DNA from: Pseudomonas sp. GM74
GTDB taxonomy: Bacteria > Pseudomonadota > Gammaproteobacteria > Pseudomonadales > Pseudomonadaceae
Length of the DNA: 64,000 nt
Assembly (NCBI RefSeq): GCF_000282455.1
Contig: NZ_AKJG01000150.1
Coordinates: 37,514-101,513, forward strand
Direction: 5' to 3'
Positions within the stretch are counted from its first letter, which is position 1; every line of letters begins with the position of its first letter. The notes under the pieces were generated by a model. That model had not been told where the DNA came from. It did no database searches and saw only the letters and a program-made list of their open reading frames with translations. Positions 8,906 through 17,698 of the stretch are shown in pieces. Both the position numbers and the translations under genes were made by a program.

Positions 8906-10585
8906 ATGAGCATGCTCAAAGACCCGTCTTCGAAATACCGCGCGTTCCCGACCATCGACATTCCGGACCGCACCTGGCCATCGAAAACCATCACCGCCGC
9001 GCCGATCTGGTGCAGCTCCGACCTGCGCGACGGCAACCAGTCGCTGATCGAGCCGATGGACGCCGTCAAGAAGCTGCGCTTCTGGAAAACACTGGTGCAG
9101 GTCGGCGTGAAGGAAATCGAAGCGTCGTTCCCGGCCGCCTCGCAAACCGACTTCGACTTCGTCCGCACCCTGATCGAAGGCAACCACATCCCTGACGACA
9201 CCACCATCCAGGTGCTGACCCAGGGCCGTGAAGACCTGATCGAGCGCACCTTCGAATCCCTGCGCGGTGCGAAGAAAGCCATCGTTCACCTGTACAACGC
9301 GACCTCCCCTTCCTTCCGCCGCATTGTCTTCAACCAGGACAAGGACGGGGTCAAGGCCATCGCCGTGAACGCCGCCAAGCTGTTCGTCAAATACGCGGCC
9401 ATGCAGCCGGACACCGAGTGGACCTTCGAATACTCGCCGGAAACCTTCAGCGCCACCGAAATGGAGTTCGCCAAGGAAGTCTGCGACGCGGTGATCGAGG
9501 TCTGGAACCCGACGCCCGAGCACAAGATGATCCTCAACCTGCCGGCCACAGTGGAATGCGCGACCCCGAACATCTATGCCGACCAGATCGAATGGTTCGG
9601 CCGTCACATCAACCGTCGTGACAGCGTGATCATCAGCCTGCACACCCACAACGACCGTGGCACCGGCGTTGCCGCCACCGAGCTGGGCCTGATGGCCGGC
9701 GCCGACCGTGTCGAAGGCTGCCTGTTCGGCAACGGCGAGCGTACCGGTAACGTCGACCTCGTGACCGTGGCCTTGAACCTCTACACCCAGGGCGTGAACC
9801 CTGAGCTGGACTTCTCCGACATCGACGGCGTGCGCAAAGTCGTCGAAGAGTGCAACCAGATCCAGGTGCACCCGCGTCACCCGTACGTCGGCGACCTGGT
9901 GCATACCGCGTTCTCCGGCTCGCACCAGGATGCGATCCGCAAAGGCTTTGCCCAGCAGAAATCCGATGCACTCTGGGAAGTACCGTACCTGCCGATCGAC
10001 CCGGCCGACATTGGCCGCAGCTACGAGGCGGTCATCCGCGTCAACAGCCAGTCGGGCAAGGGCGGCATCGCCTACCTCCTGGAGCAGGAGTACGGCATCA
10101 GCCTGCCGCGTCGCATGCAGATCGAATTCAGCCAGGTCGTGCAGCGTGAAACCGACCGCCTGGGCCTTGAAATGACCGCCCAGCAGATCCACGCCCTGCT
10201 GTACAGCGAGTACTTGCAGGCCAACACCCCGTACGCGCTGGTCAGCCATCGCCTGCAGGAAGAAAACGGTCACAGCGCCGTCGAAGTGGAAGTGGCCAGC
10301 CAAGGCCAGGGCGAAACCAACCTGCACTGGCGCGGCAAGGGCAATGGCGCCCTGGAAGCACTGGTGGCCGGCCTGCCGGTACCGGTGGAAATCATGGACT
10401 ACAACGAGCACGCCATCGGTGCGGGCACCAATGCCAAGGCTGCGGCCTACATTGAACTGCGTGTGAACGGTGAACGTGCGGTGCATGGCGTCGGCATCGA
10501 CGAAAACATCACCACCGCCAGCTTCAAGGCCCTGTTCAGCGCACTGAACCGCTCGCTGAGCCAGCCGGAAGCGAAAGCGGCGTAA
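8906..10585 (+). CDS. leuA: 2-isopropylmalate synthase
   Basis: First committed step of leucine synthesis: condenses acetyl-CoA with 2-oxoisovalerate. The 559-residue protein is the long LeuA type. The TIM-barrel domain carries the catalytic DLRDGNQ at 39-45 and the metal-binding HTHNDRGTG, and the C-terminal regulatory domain (about 440-559) normally binds leucine for feedback control. Start ATG 8906 follows AAGGA by 6 bases. It is a single-gene unit with a candidate leader peptide upstream and a strong terminator downstream. Confidence 0.96.
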   Translation: MSMLKDPSSKYRAFPTIDIPDRTWPSKTITAAPIWCSSDLRDGNQSLIEPMDAVKKLRFWKTLVQVGVKEIEASFPAASQTDFDFVRTLIEGNHIPDDTTIQVLTQGREDLIERTFESLRGAKKAIVHLYNATSPSFRRIVFNQDKDGVKAIAVNAAKLFVKYAAMQPDTEWTFEYSPETFSATEMEFAKEVCDAVIEVWNPTPEHKMILNLPATVECATPNIYADQIEWFGRHINRRDSVIISLHTHNDRGTGVAATELGLMAGADRVEGCLFGNGERTGNVDLVTVALNLYTQGVNPELDFSDIDGVRKVVEECNQIQVHPRHPYVGDLVHTAFSGSHQDAIRKGFAQQKSDALWEVPYLPIDPADIGRSYEAVIRVNSQSGKGGIAYLLEQEYGISLPRRMQIEFSQVVQRETDRLGLEMTAQQIHALLYSEYLQANTPYALVSHRLQEENGHSAVEVEVASQGQGETNLHWRGKGNGALEALVAGLPVPVEIMDYNEHAIGAGTNAKAAAYIELRVNGERAVHGVGIDENITTASFKALFSALNRSLSQPEAKAA

Positions 10586-10602
10586 GCTGTTAGCCGAAAA
10601 GC

Positions 10603-10638
10603 AAAAGGCCCCGATGGTGTGAACCTCGGGGCCTTTTT
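10603..10638 (+). terminator. Rho-independent terminator of leuA
   Basis: Stem AAAGGCCCCGA / TCGGGGCCTTT with loop TGGTGTGAACC and a T-run on the plus strand. The A-run on the other side could let it work for the converging amidase gene too. Confidence 0.9.
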
Positions 10639-10669
10639 GTTTGCCTGCCATTTTTGTTGTCTGAACCGG

Positions 10670-10761
10670 CCCCTTCGCGGGCAAGCCCGCTCCCACAGGG
10701 GACCGCGTACGTTCATGAGAATGCGATCAAATGTGGGAGCGGGCTTGCCCGCGAAGGGGCC
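10670..10761. repeat. REPIN
   Basis: Inverted REP pair between the leuA terminator and the 3' end of the converging amidase gene. Confidence 0.9.
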
Positions 10762-10780
10762 CTGTCAGGCAGCGAAAATC

Positions 10781-11572
10781 TCAGGTGAACTCAAAAGTAT
10801 CGGCATCCAGATTCGCCGGAAACCGCTGCCGGTACGCCGCCAGCTCTGCCGCATCCAGCACCACCTTGAACACCCCGTCAGCCTCTGCGGCACTGAGCAA
10901 CGTCTCACCCTGGAAATCCAGCACCTGGCTGTCACCGGTATAGGCAAAGCCCTTGCCATCAGTCCCGATGCGGTTCACCGCCACCACATAGCACAGGTTC
11001 TCGATCGCCCGCGCAGGCAACAAGCGGTTCCAGTGCTGGCGCCGGGCACCTGGCCAGTTGGCGGTGTACAGCAACAGATCCGTGTCCTGGGCGTCACGGC
11101 TCCACACCGGGAAGCGCAGGTCGTAGCAGATCAGCGGCCGCACTCGCCAGCCCTTGAGCTCGAACTGCACTTGGCGCTCGCCGGGGGTGTAGTGGTTATG
11201 CTCACCGGCCATGCGGAACAGGTGACGCTTGTCGTAATGCAGCACCTCGCCATCCGGGCGTGCCCACAGCAGGCGATTGCGATGACTGCCGTCGGCGGCC
11301 TGGACGATCACGCTGCCAGTGATCACCGCATCAAGCTTTGCCGCCTGAACCCGCAGCCACTTGCTGGTGGGGCCGTTTTCCGCTTCGGCGAGGGTCTCGG
11401 ATTCCATGGAGAACCCGGTGGTGAACATCTCCGGCAGAATGATCAGGTCGGCTCCGCGAGCCTGTTCCAGCAATGGCTCGAAATGCTCGAAGTTGGCCTG
11501 GCGGTCGTGCCAGACCAGAGAGGTCTGGATCAGCGCAACGGTCAGTTTCGGCAATGAACTCAGATCACGCAT
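10781..11572 (-). CDS. Nitrilase-superfamily omega-amidase (YafV-like)
   Basis: This 263-residue carbon-nitrogen hydrolase keeps the nitrilase triad: E48 in ILPEMF, K115 in YDKRH and C149 in LICYDLRFP. YafV-type enzymes hydrolyse alpha-ketoglutaramate and 2-oxosuccinamate, the products of glutamine or asparagine transamination. It overlaps the preceding aminotransferase gene by 13 bases, which supports a coupled transaminase/omega-amidase pathway. The exact substrate is inferred. Confidence 0.85.
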   Translation of the reverse strand: MRDLSSLPKLTVALIQTSLVWHDRQANFEHFEPLLEQARGADLIILPEMFTTGFSMESETLAEAENGPTSKWLRVQAAKLDAVITGSVIVQAADGSHRNRLLWARPDGEVLHYDKRHLFRMAGEHNHYTPGERQVQFELKGWRVRPLICYDLRFPVWSRDAQDTDLLLYTANWPGARRQHWNRLLPARAIENLCYVVAVNRIGTDGKGFAYTGDSQVLDFQGETLLSAAEADGVFKVVLDAAELAAYRQRFPANLDADTFEFT

Positions 11573-12708
11573 AGTTTTTCCGCCGCTTCACGCAGGGTCT
11601 CCTCACGCTTGGCAAAGCACAGCCGCACCAGGCGTTGGCCGACCGGTGGCGTCTGGTAGAACACCGAGATCGGGATACTGGCCACGCCATGCTCGCGAGT
11701 CATCCACAGGGCCATCTCGACGTCATTGAGGTCAGGGCGGATCTGCGAGTAATCGACCAACTGGAAATAGGTGCCGGTCACCCGGGTGAAACTGAATCGC
11801 GACGGCGCCAGCAGATCGCAGAACAAATCGCGCTTGGCCTGATAGAAACCCGGCAGCTCCTCGACATGCTCGGGATGCTCGGCCATGTAATCGGCCAAGG
11901 CGTATTGCAGCGGGGTCACGCCGCAGAAACTGACGTATTGGTGCACCTTGCGCAGCTCCGCCGTGAGGGCCGGTGGCGCGACCACGTAGCCGGTTTTCCA
12001 GCCGGTGACGTGGTAGGTCTTGCCGAACGAGCTGACCACGAAGGCACGCTGATACAGCTCTTCATGATTCAGCACGCTGACGTGAGGCACACCGTCATAC
12101 ACCAGGTGTTCGTAGACTTCGTCGCTGATCACATAGATGTCGCGATCGCGGATCAAGGCTGCCAACTGGTCGAGTTCGGCACGGCTGATCAATGCGCCGC
12201 TGGGGTTGTGCGGGGTGTTGAGAATGATCATCCGCGTGCGCGGGCTCAGTGCCTGGGCAAGCTTCTCGAAGTCGATACTGAAATCGTTCAAGCCCAGTTG
12301 TACGTGCACGCAACGACCGCCGGCCAGCTCTACCGAGGGCTCGTAGCTGTCGTATGCCGGGTCAAACACGATGACTTCGTCGCCGCTGTGGATTACCGCC
12401 TGAATGGCACAGAAAATCGCTTCGGTCGCGCCTGGGGTGACCGTCACTTCAGTATCCGCATCCACCTGCGTGCCATAGTTGCGGGAGATCTTCACCGCAA
12501 TCTGCTGACGCAACACCGGCAGCCCGGTCATCGGCGAATACTGGTTATGGCCACTGGCGATATGCCGGCCAACCGCATCGCACAGGGCCTGCGGGGCGGC
12601 GAAATCGGGAAAACCCTGGGACAGATTGAGCGCGCCGGTCTGTGCCGCGAGCTGAGACATCTGCGTGAAGATGGTGATGCCGACATTCGGCAGCTTGCTG
12701 GTGATCAT
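11560..12708 (-). CDS. PLP aminotransferase, methionine/glutamine type
   Basis: Class I/II aminotransferase of 382 residues. PLP would bind K230 in SSFGKTYHVTGWKTGYV, with the usual NTPHNPSG and SDEVYEH motifs before it. Its closest functional group is the YbdL/MtnE and glutamine-transaminase K type, which uses glutamine or methionine as amino donor, for example in methionine salvage. Overlap with the downstream omega-amidase gene supports glutamine as donor. The start MITSKLPNVGITIF fits the family. Confidence 0.86.
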   Translation of the reverse strand: MITSKLPNVGITIFTQMSQLAAQTGALNLSQGFPDFAAPQALCDAVGRHIASGHNQYSPMTGLPVLRQQIAVKISRNYGTQVDADTEVTVTPGATEAIFCAIQAVIHSGDEVIVFDPAYDSYEPSVELAGGRCVHVQLGLNDFSIDFEKLAQALSPRTRMIILNTPHNPSGALISRAELDQLAALIRDRDIYVISDEVYEHLVYDGVPHVSVLNHEELYQRAFVVSSFGKTYHVTGWKTGYVVAPPALTAELRKVHQYVSFCGVTPLQYALADYMAEHPEHVEELPGFYQAKRDLFCDLLAPSRFSFTRVTGTYFQLVDYSQIRPDLNDVEMALWMTREHGVASIPISVFYQTPPVGQRLVRLCFAKREETLREAAEKLCVI

Positions 12709-12731
12709 CGATAGCCCCTTGCAGGTGAGCT

Positions 12732-12850
12732 ACAAGTTTCAAGCTGCAAGCTGCAAGTGGTCAAGCGCCAAACCTCCAGACGCAAAAAAAGGGCCCTGGA
12801 AAGGACCCTTTTCGCTTTGACTTGAAGCTTGCAGCTTGCAGCTTGCAGCT
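12732..12850. repeat. Heptamer repeat arms (AGCTTGC) flanking the der terminator
   Basis: The left arm (12732-12757) contains repeats of CAAGCTG and the right arm (12821-12850) contains three near-tandem AGCTTGC units. The arms share an 18-base inverted match and enclose the der terminator, so the whole gap could form one long hairpin. Similar short repeats occur in other pseudomonads. Confidence 0.7.
12784..12813 (-). terminator. Rho-independent terminator of der
   Basis: On the minus strand AAAAGGGTCC pairs with GGGCCCTTTT around a short loop, followed by a T-run. It lies between der and the aminotransferase gene. Confidence 0.85.
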
Positions 12851-12854
12851 GCTT

Positions 12855-14324
12855 CTATCGCTTGTCGCGACGCTTCTTGTCGGCCTTCTTGTGGTGCGAC
12901 ATCAAACGACGCTTCTTGTTGACCTGACGGTCGGTGAGCGTGTTCTTGTTGCCTTCGTACGGGTTCTCGCCACCCTTGAACTCGATGCGGATCGGCGTAC
13001 CGACCAGCTTCAGCACACGGCGGTACGTGTTTTCCAGGTAACGCACGTAGGACTTCGGCACCTTCTCGATCTGGTTACCGTGGATCACGATGATCGGCGG
13101 GTTCGCGCCACCGAGGTGGGCATAACGCAGCTTGATCCGGCGACTGTTGACCATCGGCGGCTGGTGCTCGCTGACCGCGTCTTCCAGGATCTGGGTCAGG
13201 CGGCTCGTCGGCCAGCGGGTAACCGCGGACTTGAACGAGTTCTGTACCGACGCGTAGAGGTTGCCCACGCCAGTGCCGTGCAGTGCCGAGATAAAGTGAA
13301 TATCGGCAAACTCGACGAAGAACAGACGACGCTGCAACTCGATCTTGACGAAGTCGCGCTCGCTTGGCGTCATGCCGTCCCACTTGTTGATCGCGATGAC
13401 CAATGCACGACCGGCCTCGAGGGCAAAGCCCAGCAGGTTGAGGTCGTGGTCCACCACGCCTTCGCGGGCGTCCATCACGAAGATCACCACGTTGGCGTCT
13501 TTGATCGCCTGCAGGGTTTTGACCACGGAGAACTTTTCGACTTCTTCGTGGATCTTGCCGCGCTTGCGCACACCGGCGGTGTCGATCAGCGTGTACTTCT
13601 CGTCGTTACGTTCGAACGGGATGTAGATACTGTCGCGGGTGGTGCCGGGTTGGTCGTAGACGATTACCCGGTCTTCCCCGAGCATGCGGTTGACCAGGGT
13701 CGACTTGCCGACGTTCGGACGGCCGATGATCGCGATCTTGATCCCGTCTTTTTCGCTTGGGCCAGGAATGCGCTTGGCTTCCTCGCCTTCGGCGACGTCT
13801 TCTTCCTCGCCTTCTTCCAGCTCGTCGTCGTCTTTCGGGAAGTCACTCAGGGCGATTTCCAGCAACTGGGTGATACCACGGCCGTGGGCACCGGCGATCG
13901 GGATCGCATGGCCCATGCCCAACGGGGCGAATTCGGCGCGGGCCATTTCCGGGTCGATGTTGTCGACCTTGTTGGCCACCACGTGGGAACGCTTGTTACG
14001 CTTGCGCAAATGCTCGGCGATCATCTGGTCGGCGGCGGTGAAACCGGCCTTGGCATCTACCAGGAACAGAACGACATCTGCTTCTTCGATGGCCAGCAGC
14101 GATTGCTCGGCCATCTTTTCGTCCATACCGTGCTCGTCACCGGAGATACCGCCGGTGTCGATCAGAATGTAGGAACGCCCTTGCCACTTGGCCTCACCGT
14201 ACTGGCGATCACGGGTCAGACCGGACAAGTCGCCGACGATGGCGTCACGAGTCCTGGTCAGGCGGTTGAACAAGGTGGACTTGCCGACGTTCGGTCGGCC
14301 CACCAGGGCGATTACGGGAACCAT
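12855..14324 (-). CDS. der: Ribosome-assembly GTPase Der (EngA)
   Basis: Essential double GTPase for 50S subunit maturation. The 489-residue protein has two G domains, each with GRPNVGKST (first at 9-17, second near 190), an acidic linker rich in EEGEEED and a C-terminal KH-like domain with a basic tail. Start ATG 14324 follows GTGGAG; an in-frame GTG at 14336 would overlap that ribosome site and is unlikely. A terminator and a REPIN separate it from bamB upstream. Confidence 0.95.
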   Translation of the reverse strand: MVPVIALVGRPNVGKSTLFNRLTRTRDAIVGDLSGLTRDRQYGEAKWQGRSYILIDTGGISGDEHGMDEKMAEQSLLAIEEADVVLFLVDAKAGFTAADQMIAEHLRKRNKRSHVVANKVDNIDPEMARAEFAPLGMGHAIPIAGAHGRGITQLLEIALSDFPKDDDELEEGEEEDVAEGEEAKRIPGPSEKDGIKIAIIGRPNVGKSTLVNRMLGEDRVIVYDQPGTTRDSIYIPFERNDEKYTLIDTAGVRKRGKIHEEVEKFSVVKTLQAIKDANVVIFVMDAREGVVDHDLNLLGFALEAGRALVIAINKWDGMTPSERDFVKIELQRRLFFVEFADIHFISALHGTGVGNLYASVQNSFKSAVTRWPTSRLTQILEDAVSEHQPPMVNSRRIKLRYAHLGGANPPIIVIHGNQIEKVPKSYVRYLENTYRRVLKLVGTPIRIEFKGGENPYEGNKNTLTDRQVNKKRRLMSHHKKADKKRRDKR

Positions 14325-14356
14325 GCGGCTCTCCACTTCGTTATTTCAGAAAATAC

Positions 14357-14383
14357 AAAAGCCGCTGCGAGGCAGCGGCTGGT
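14357..14383 (-). terminator. Terminator at the end of the bamB transcript
   Basis: Perfect stem AGCCGCTGC / GCAGCGGCT with a 3-base loop, followed by TTTTGT on the minus strand. It lies between bamB and der. Confidence 0.75.
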
Positions 14384-14398
14384 GCTCGGGGGCAACAC

Positions 14399-14499
14399 TG
14401 TGGGAGTGGGCTTGCTCGCGAAAAACCGTAACAGCACCGTGTTTATCCAGGCTGTACGCGTCATCGTTGACACCTTTCGCGAGCAAGCCCGCTCCCACA
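14399..14499. repeat. REPIN
   Basis: Inverted REP pair; the left copy carries one variant base (GGGAGTGGG instead of GGGAGCGGG). It sits between bamB and its terminator. Confidence 0.88.
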
Positions 14500-14543
14500 A
14501 GTGAAGCAGCCTGGGGTGGTTAACCCCAAGCATAGTCAAACCT

Positions 14544-15695
14544 TTACTTGATGGTCAGGGCTTCCAGTTTGCCGCTGTTGCCATACACATAAATCGTGTC
14601 ACCCACCACCAGCGGACGAGCACGCAGGCCGTCGCTGTCGATGCGCTCGCGGCCGACGAAACGACCGTCCACCTGACTCAGCAGGTGCAGGTAACCTTCC
14701 AGGTCACCGATTGCAACGTAGCTGGAGAACACTTCCGGAGCCGACAGTTGACGGCGGGCCAGCGAGTCGTTGCTCCACAAGGCTGTGGTGGAACGCTCGT
14801 CGACGCCTTCAACGGTGCCCGAAGACAGGCTCACATACACGGTACCGAAACCCTGGGCGACACCGGCATAGCTGGAAGCATCACGCTGCCAGAGCTGACG
14901 GCCGCTTTGCAAGTCCAGAGCGGCAACGCGACCCTGATAGCTGGCGACATACAGCGTCTCGCCCGACAGCAGCAAGCCACCGTCGATATCGACCACGCGC
15001 TCCAGCTCCGAACGACCTTGCGGGATCGCTACGCGCTGTTCCCACACCGGTACGCCGTTGGAGATGTCCACGGCAACCACTTTACCGGTCGACAGGCCAG
15101 CCACCGCGAGGCGGTTGGTCACGATCGGCGCACTGGTACCACGCAGGGTCAGTACCGCAGGCGTGCTGTCATAGATCCAGCGACGGTTACCGGTGGAGGC
15201 ATCCAGGCCGATCAGACGATCATCCTGGGTCTGAACCACCACGACGTCACCGTTGTTGGCTGGCGGCGCCAGTACTTCGCTGGACACGCGAGCGCGCCAC
15301 TTTTCTTCACCGTTGATGGCGTCCAGGGCAACGATTTCACCCTTGATCGTACCGATGGTGACCAGACCGTAACCGACACCAACGGCGCCGGAGACAGGCA
15401 GTTCGAGGTCTTTCTTCCATTTGACATCGCCGGTGTTGCGATCCATCGCCATCAACACGCCAGTGACGTCGGCGGCATAGATGGTATCGCCATCGATGGC
15501 CGGAACCAGCATGTTGTAGGTTTCGCCCTGACCGTCACCGATCGAACGACTCCATTGCTTGTGCAGAACCACTTCTTCTTTGAAGTCGGTCAACTCGGCT
15601 GGTGGCAATTCTTTTTTGCTGTTGCTGCTGCAACCCGCGGCCAAAATGGCCAGGGCCAGCAATGCTGCATGTTTCCAACGAATCACGTCACGCAT
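14544..15695 (-). CDS. bamB: Outer-membrane assembly lipoprotein BamB
   Basis: Lipoprotein of the BAM complex that helps insert beta-barrel proteins. The 383-residue product has a signal peptide ending in the lipobox LAAGC (lipidated C22) and then an eight-bladed PQQ-type propeller with repeated W-x-Y/R blade motifs. Start ATG 15695 overlaps the yfgM stop in ATGCGTGA, so the pair is coupled. The order hisS-yfgM-bamB-der is conserved in many gamma-proteobacteria. Confidence 0.95.
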   Translation of the reverse strand: MRDVIRWKHAALLALAILAAGCSSNSKKELPPAELTDFKEEVVLHKQWSRSIGDGQGETYNMLVPAIDGDTIYAADVTGVLMAMDRNTGDVKWKKDLELPVSGAVGVGYGLVTIGTIKGEIVALDAINGEEKWRARVSSEVLAPPANNGDVVVVQTQDDRLIGLDASTGNRRWIYDSTPAVLTLRGTSAPIVTNRLAVAGLSTGKVVAVDISNGVPVWEQRVAIPQGRSELERVVDIDGGLLLSGETLYVASYQGRVAALDLQSGRQLWQRDASSYAGVAQGFGTVYVSLSSGTVEGVDERSTTALWSNDSLARRQLSAPEVFSSYVAIGDLEGYLHLLSQVDGRFVGRERIDSDGLRARPLVVGDTIYVYGNSGKLEALTIK

Positions 15696-16329
15696 CCCCT
15701 TTGGCCAGGTCGTCCAGCTTGATTTGCAGGCCACCGACCGCCGCTTCATCCGACAGTGCCGCCTTGGCTTTTTGATACGCCGCGCTCGCCTCGTCGGTAC
15801 GACCCAACTGCACCAGCAGGTCGCCCTTGAGCTCTTCGCGAGTGGCCAGGAATGCCTTGTCGGCATCGCCTTCGAGAAGCTTCAGTGCTTCGTCGGCCTT
15901 GTTCTGCGCGCCGAGTACCTGGGCCAGACGCTGACGGGCGATTTCGCCCAGCGCCGGGTTGGCCGGTTTGGCGACAATGGCTTTGAGTTCGCTGGCCGCG
16001 TCGTCCAGCTTGCCGCTGTCGACCGCAACCTTGGCCACGAACAGGCTGCCGTACTGCGCGTAGGCGCTGCCGCCGAACTCGCTGTTGAGCTTGCCGGCCA
16101 GGTCCGAAACACGGGCCGCATCAGGCTTGCCGTCAGGCGTCAGCGTGGTTTCGAGCAATTGCTGATAGAGAATCGAGGCGCCTTGCGACTGATTGCTCTG
16201 ATACTTGTGGAACGCCTGCCAGCCGAACACGATGACCAGCGCCAATAGGCCGCCAGTGACCAGGGGCTTACCGTTGCGTGACCACCATTCCTTCAATTCC
16301 ATCAAATGTTCGTCTTCGGTACTCGACAC
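15688..16329 (-). CDS. yfgM: YfgM-family TPR membrane protein
   Basis: This 213-residue ancillary SecYEG-translocon protein links to periplasmic chaperones. A short cytoplasmic N-terminus (EDEHLMELKEWW) is followed by one membrane segment (about 23-43) and a periplasmic TPR region. It lies between hisS and bamB, as in E. coli, and overlaps bamB by 8 bases. Confidence 0.9.
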   Translation of the reverse strand: MSSTEDEHLMELKEWWSRNGKPLVTGGLLALVIVFGWQAFHKYQSNQSQGASILYQQLLETTLTPDGKPDAARVSDLAGKLNSEFGGSAYAQYGSLFVAKVAVDSGKLDDAASELKAIVAKPANPALGEIARQRLAQVLGAQNKADEALKLLEGDADKAFLATREELKGDLLVQLGRTDEASAAYQKAKAALSDEAAVGGLQIKLDDLAKGDA

Positions 16330-16370
16330 CCCAATACTCCTTAATCGCTAATTCGGCTGTTTAGACAGCT

Positions 16371-17660
16371 TCAACCCTGCACGACGCAGGTGGCCAGGTG
16401 TGCAGCAAGCGCATCCCAGGCAATGCTTTGTTGTTCGCCCTGGCCACGCAGGGGTTTGAAACCTACCACTTGCTGGGCCATTTCGTCGTCACCGAGGATC
16501 AGCGCGTACAGCGCACCGCTCTTGTCGGCCTTCTTGAACTGGCTTTTGAAACTGCCGGCGCCGGCATTCACTTGCAGGCGCAGGTTGGGCAACTGGTCGC
16601 GAACCCGCTCCGCCAGGGTCAGGCCAGCCAGTTCGGCGGCTTCACCGAAGGCGCAGAGGTAGACGTCGACCTGACGGGAGATCTCTTGCGGGATCTGCTC
16701 CAGGGTTTCCAGCAACAGCACCAGTCGTTCGATGCCCATGGCAAAGCCAACGCCGGCGGTCGGTTTGCCGCCCATCTGCTCCACCAGGCCGTCGTAACGG
16801 CCACCGGCACATACGGTACCCTGGGCGCCGAGTTTGTCGGTGACCCATTCGAAAACGGTCTTGCTGTAGTAATCCAGCCCGCGAACCAGTTTCGGGTTGA
16901 TCACGTAGGGAATGCCGGCGGCGTCCAGGCGAGCCTTGAGGCCTTCGAAGTGCACGCGGGATTCTTCGTCGAGGTAATCGGCCATTTTCGGCGCATCGAC
17001 CAGAATCGCCTGTGTCTCGGCGTTCTTGGTGTCCAGGACCCGCAACGGGTTGGTCTTCAGGCGGCGCTGGCTGTCTTCGTCCAGTTTGTCCAGATGCCGG
17101 GACAGGAACTCGACCAGAGCTTCGCGATAACGACCACGGGATTCGCTGGTGCCCAGGCTGTTGAGCTCGAGCTTGACCGCATCGCGGATGCCCAGTTCGC
17201 CCCACAGGCGCCAGGTCAGCACGATCAGTTCGGCGTCGATGTCCGGGCCGTCGAGGTTGAATACTTCGACACCGATCTGGTGAAACTGGCGATAACGGCC
17301 TTTCTGCGGACGCTCGTGACGGAACATCGGGCCGATGTACCAGAGTTTCTGAACCTGGCCGCCGCCGGTGATGCCGTGTTCCAGCACCGCGCGCACACAG
17401 GCCGCCGTGCCTTCGGGGCGCAGGGTCAGGGAGTCGCCGTTGCGGTCGTCGAAGGTGTACATCTCTTTTTCGACGATGTCGGTCACTTCACCGATGGAAC
17501 GCTTGAACAGTTCGGTGAACTCGACGATCGGCATGCGGATCTGCTTGTAACCGTAGTTATCCAGCAGGCGCGAAACGGTGCCTTCGAAATGACGCCACAG
17601 GGGAGTCTGTTCGGGCAGGATATCGTTCATGCCACGAATGGCTTGCAGAGACTTGCTCAC
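16371..17660 (-). CDS. hisS: Histidine-tRNA ligase
   Basis: Class II aminoacyl-tRNA synthetase of 429 residues, the normal length. Visible features are the opening IRGMNDILP, the motif 2 region FRHERPQKGRYRQFHQIG, the histidine-specific LVRGLDYYSKTVFEW and the motif 3 glycine-rich AGVGFAMGIERL, followed by the anticodon-binding domain. It is cotranscribed with ispG upstream and yfgM-bamB downstream. Confidence 0.96.
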   Translation of the reverse strand: MSKSLQAIRGMNDILPEQTPLWRHFEGTVSRLLDNYGYKQIRMPIVEFTELFKRSIGEVTDIVEKEMYTFDDRNGDSLTLRPEGTAACVRAVLEHGITGGGQVQKLWYIGPMFRHERPQKGRYRQFHQIGVEVFNLDGPDIDAELIVLTWRLWGELGIRDAVKLELNSLGTSESRGRYREALVEFLSRHLDKLDEDSQRRLKTNPLRVLDTKNAETQAILVDAPKMADYLDEESRVHFEGLKARLDAAGIPYVINPKLVRGLDYYSKTVFEWVTDKLGAQGTVCAGGRYDGLVEQMGGKPTAGVGFAMGIERLVLLLETLEQIPQEISRQVDVYLCAFGEAAELAGLTLAERVRDQLPNLRLQVNAGAGSFKSQFKKADKSGALYALILGDDEMAQQVVGFKPLRGQGEQQSIAWDALAAHLATCVVQG

Positions 17661-17698
17661 TTAAATTCCTTAATTCGTTCGGCTCTTTTTAGCCAGGC

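Noticed and set aside
8684..10696. A 670-codon minus-strand frame over leuA
   Set aside because: It is antisense to leuA, runs through its terminator and has composition typical of mirror frames.
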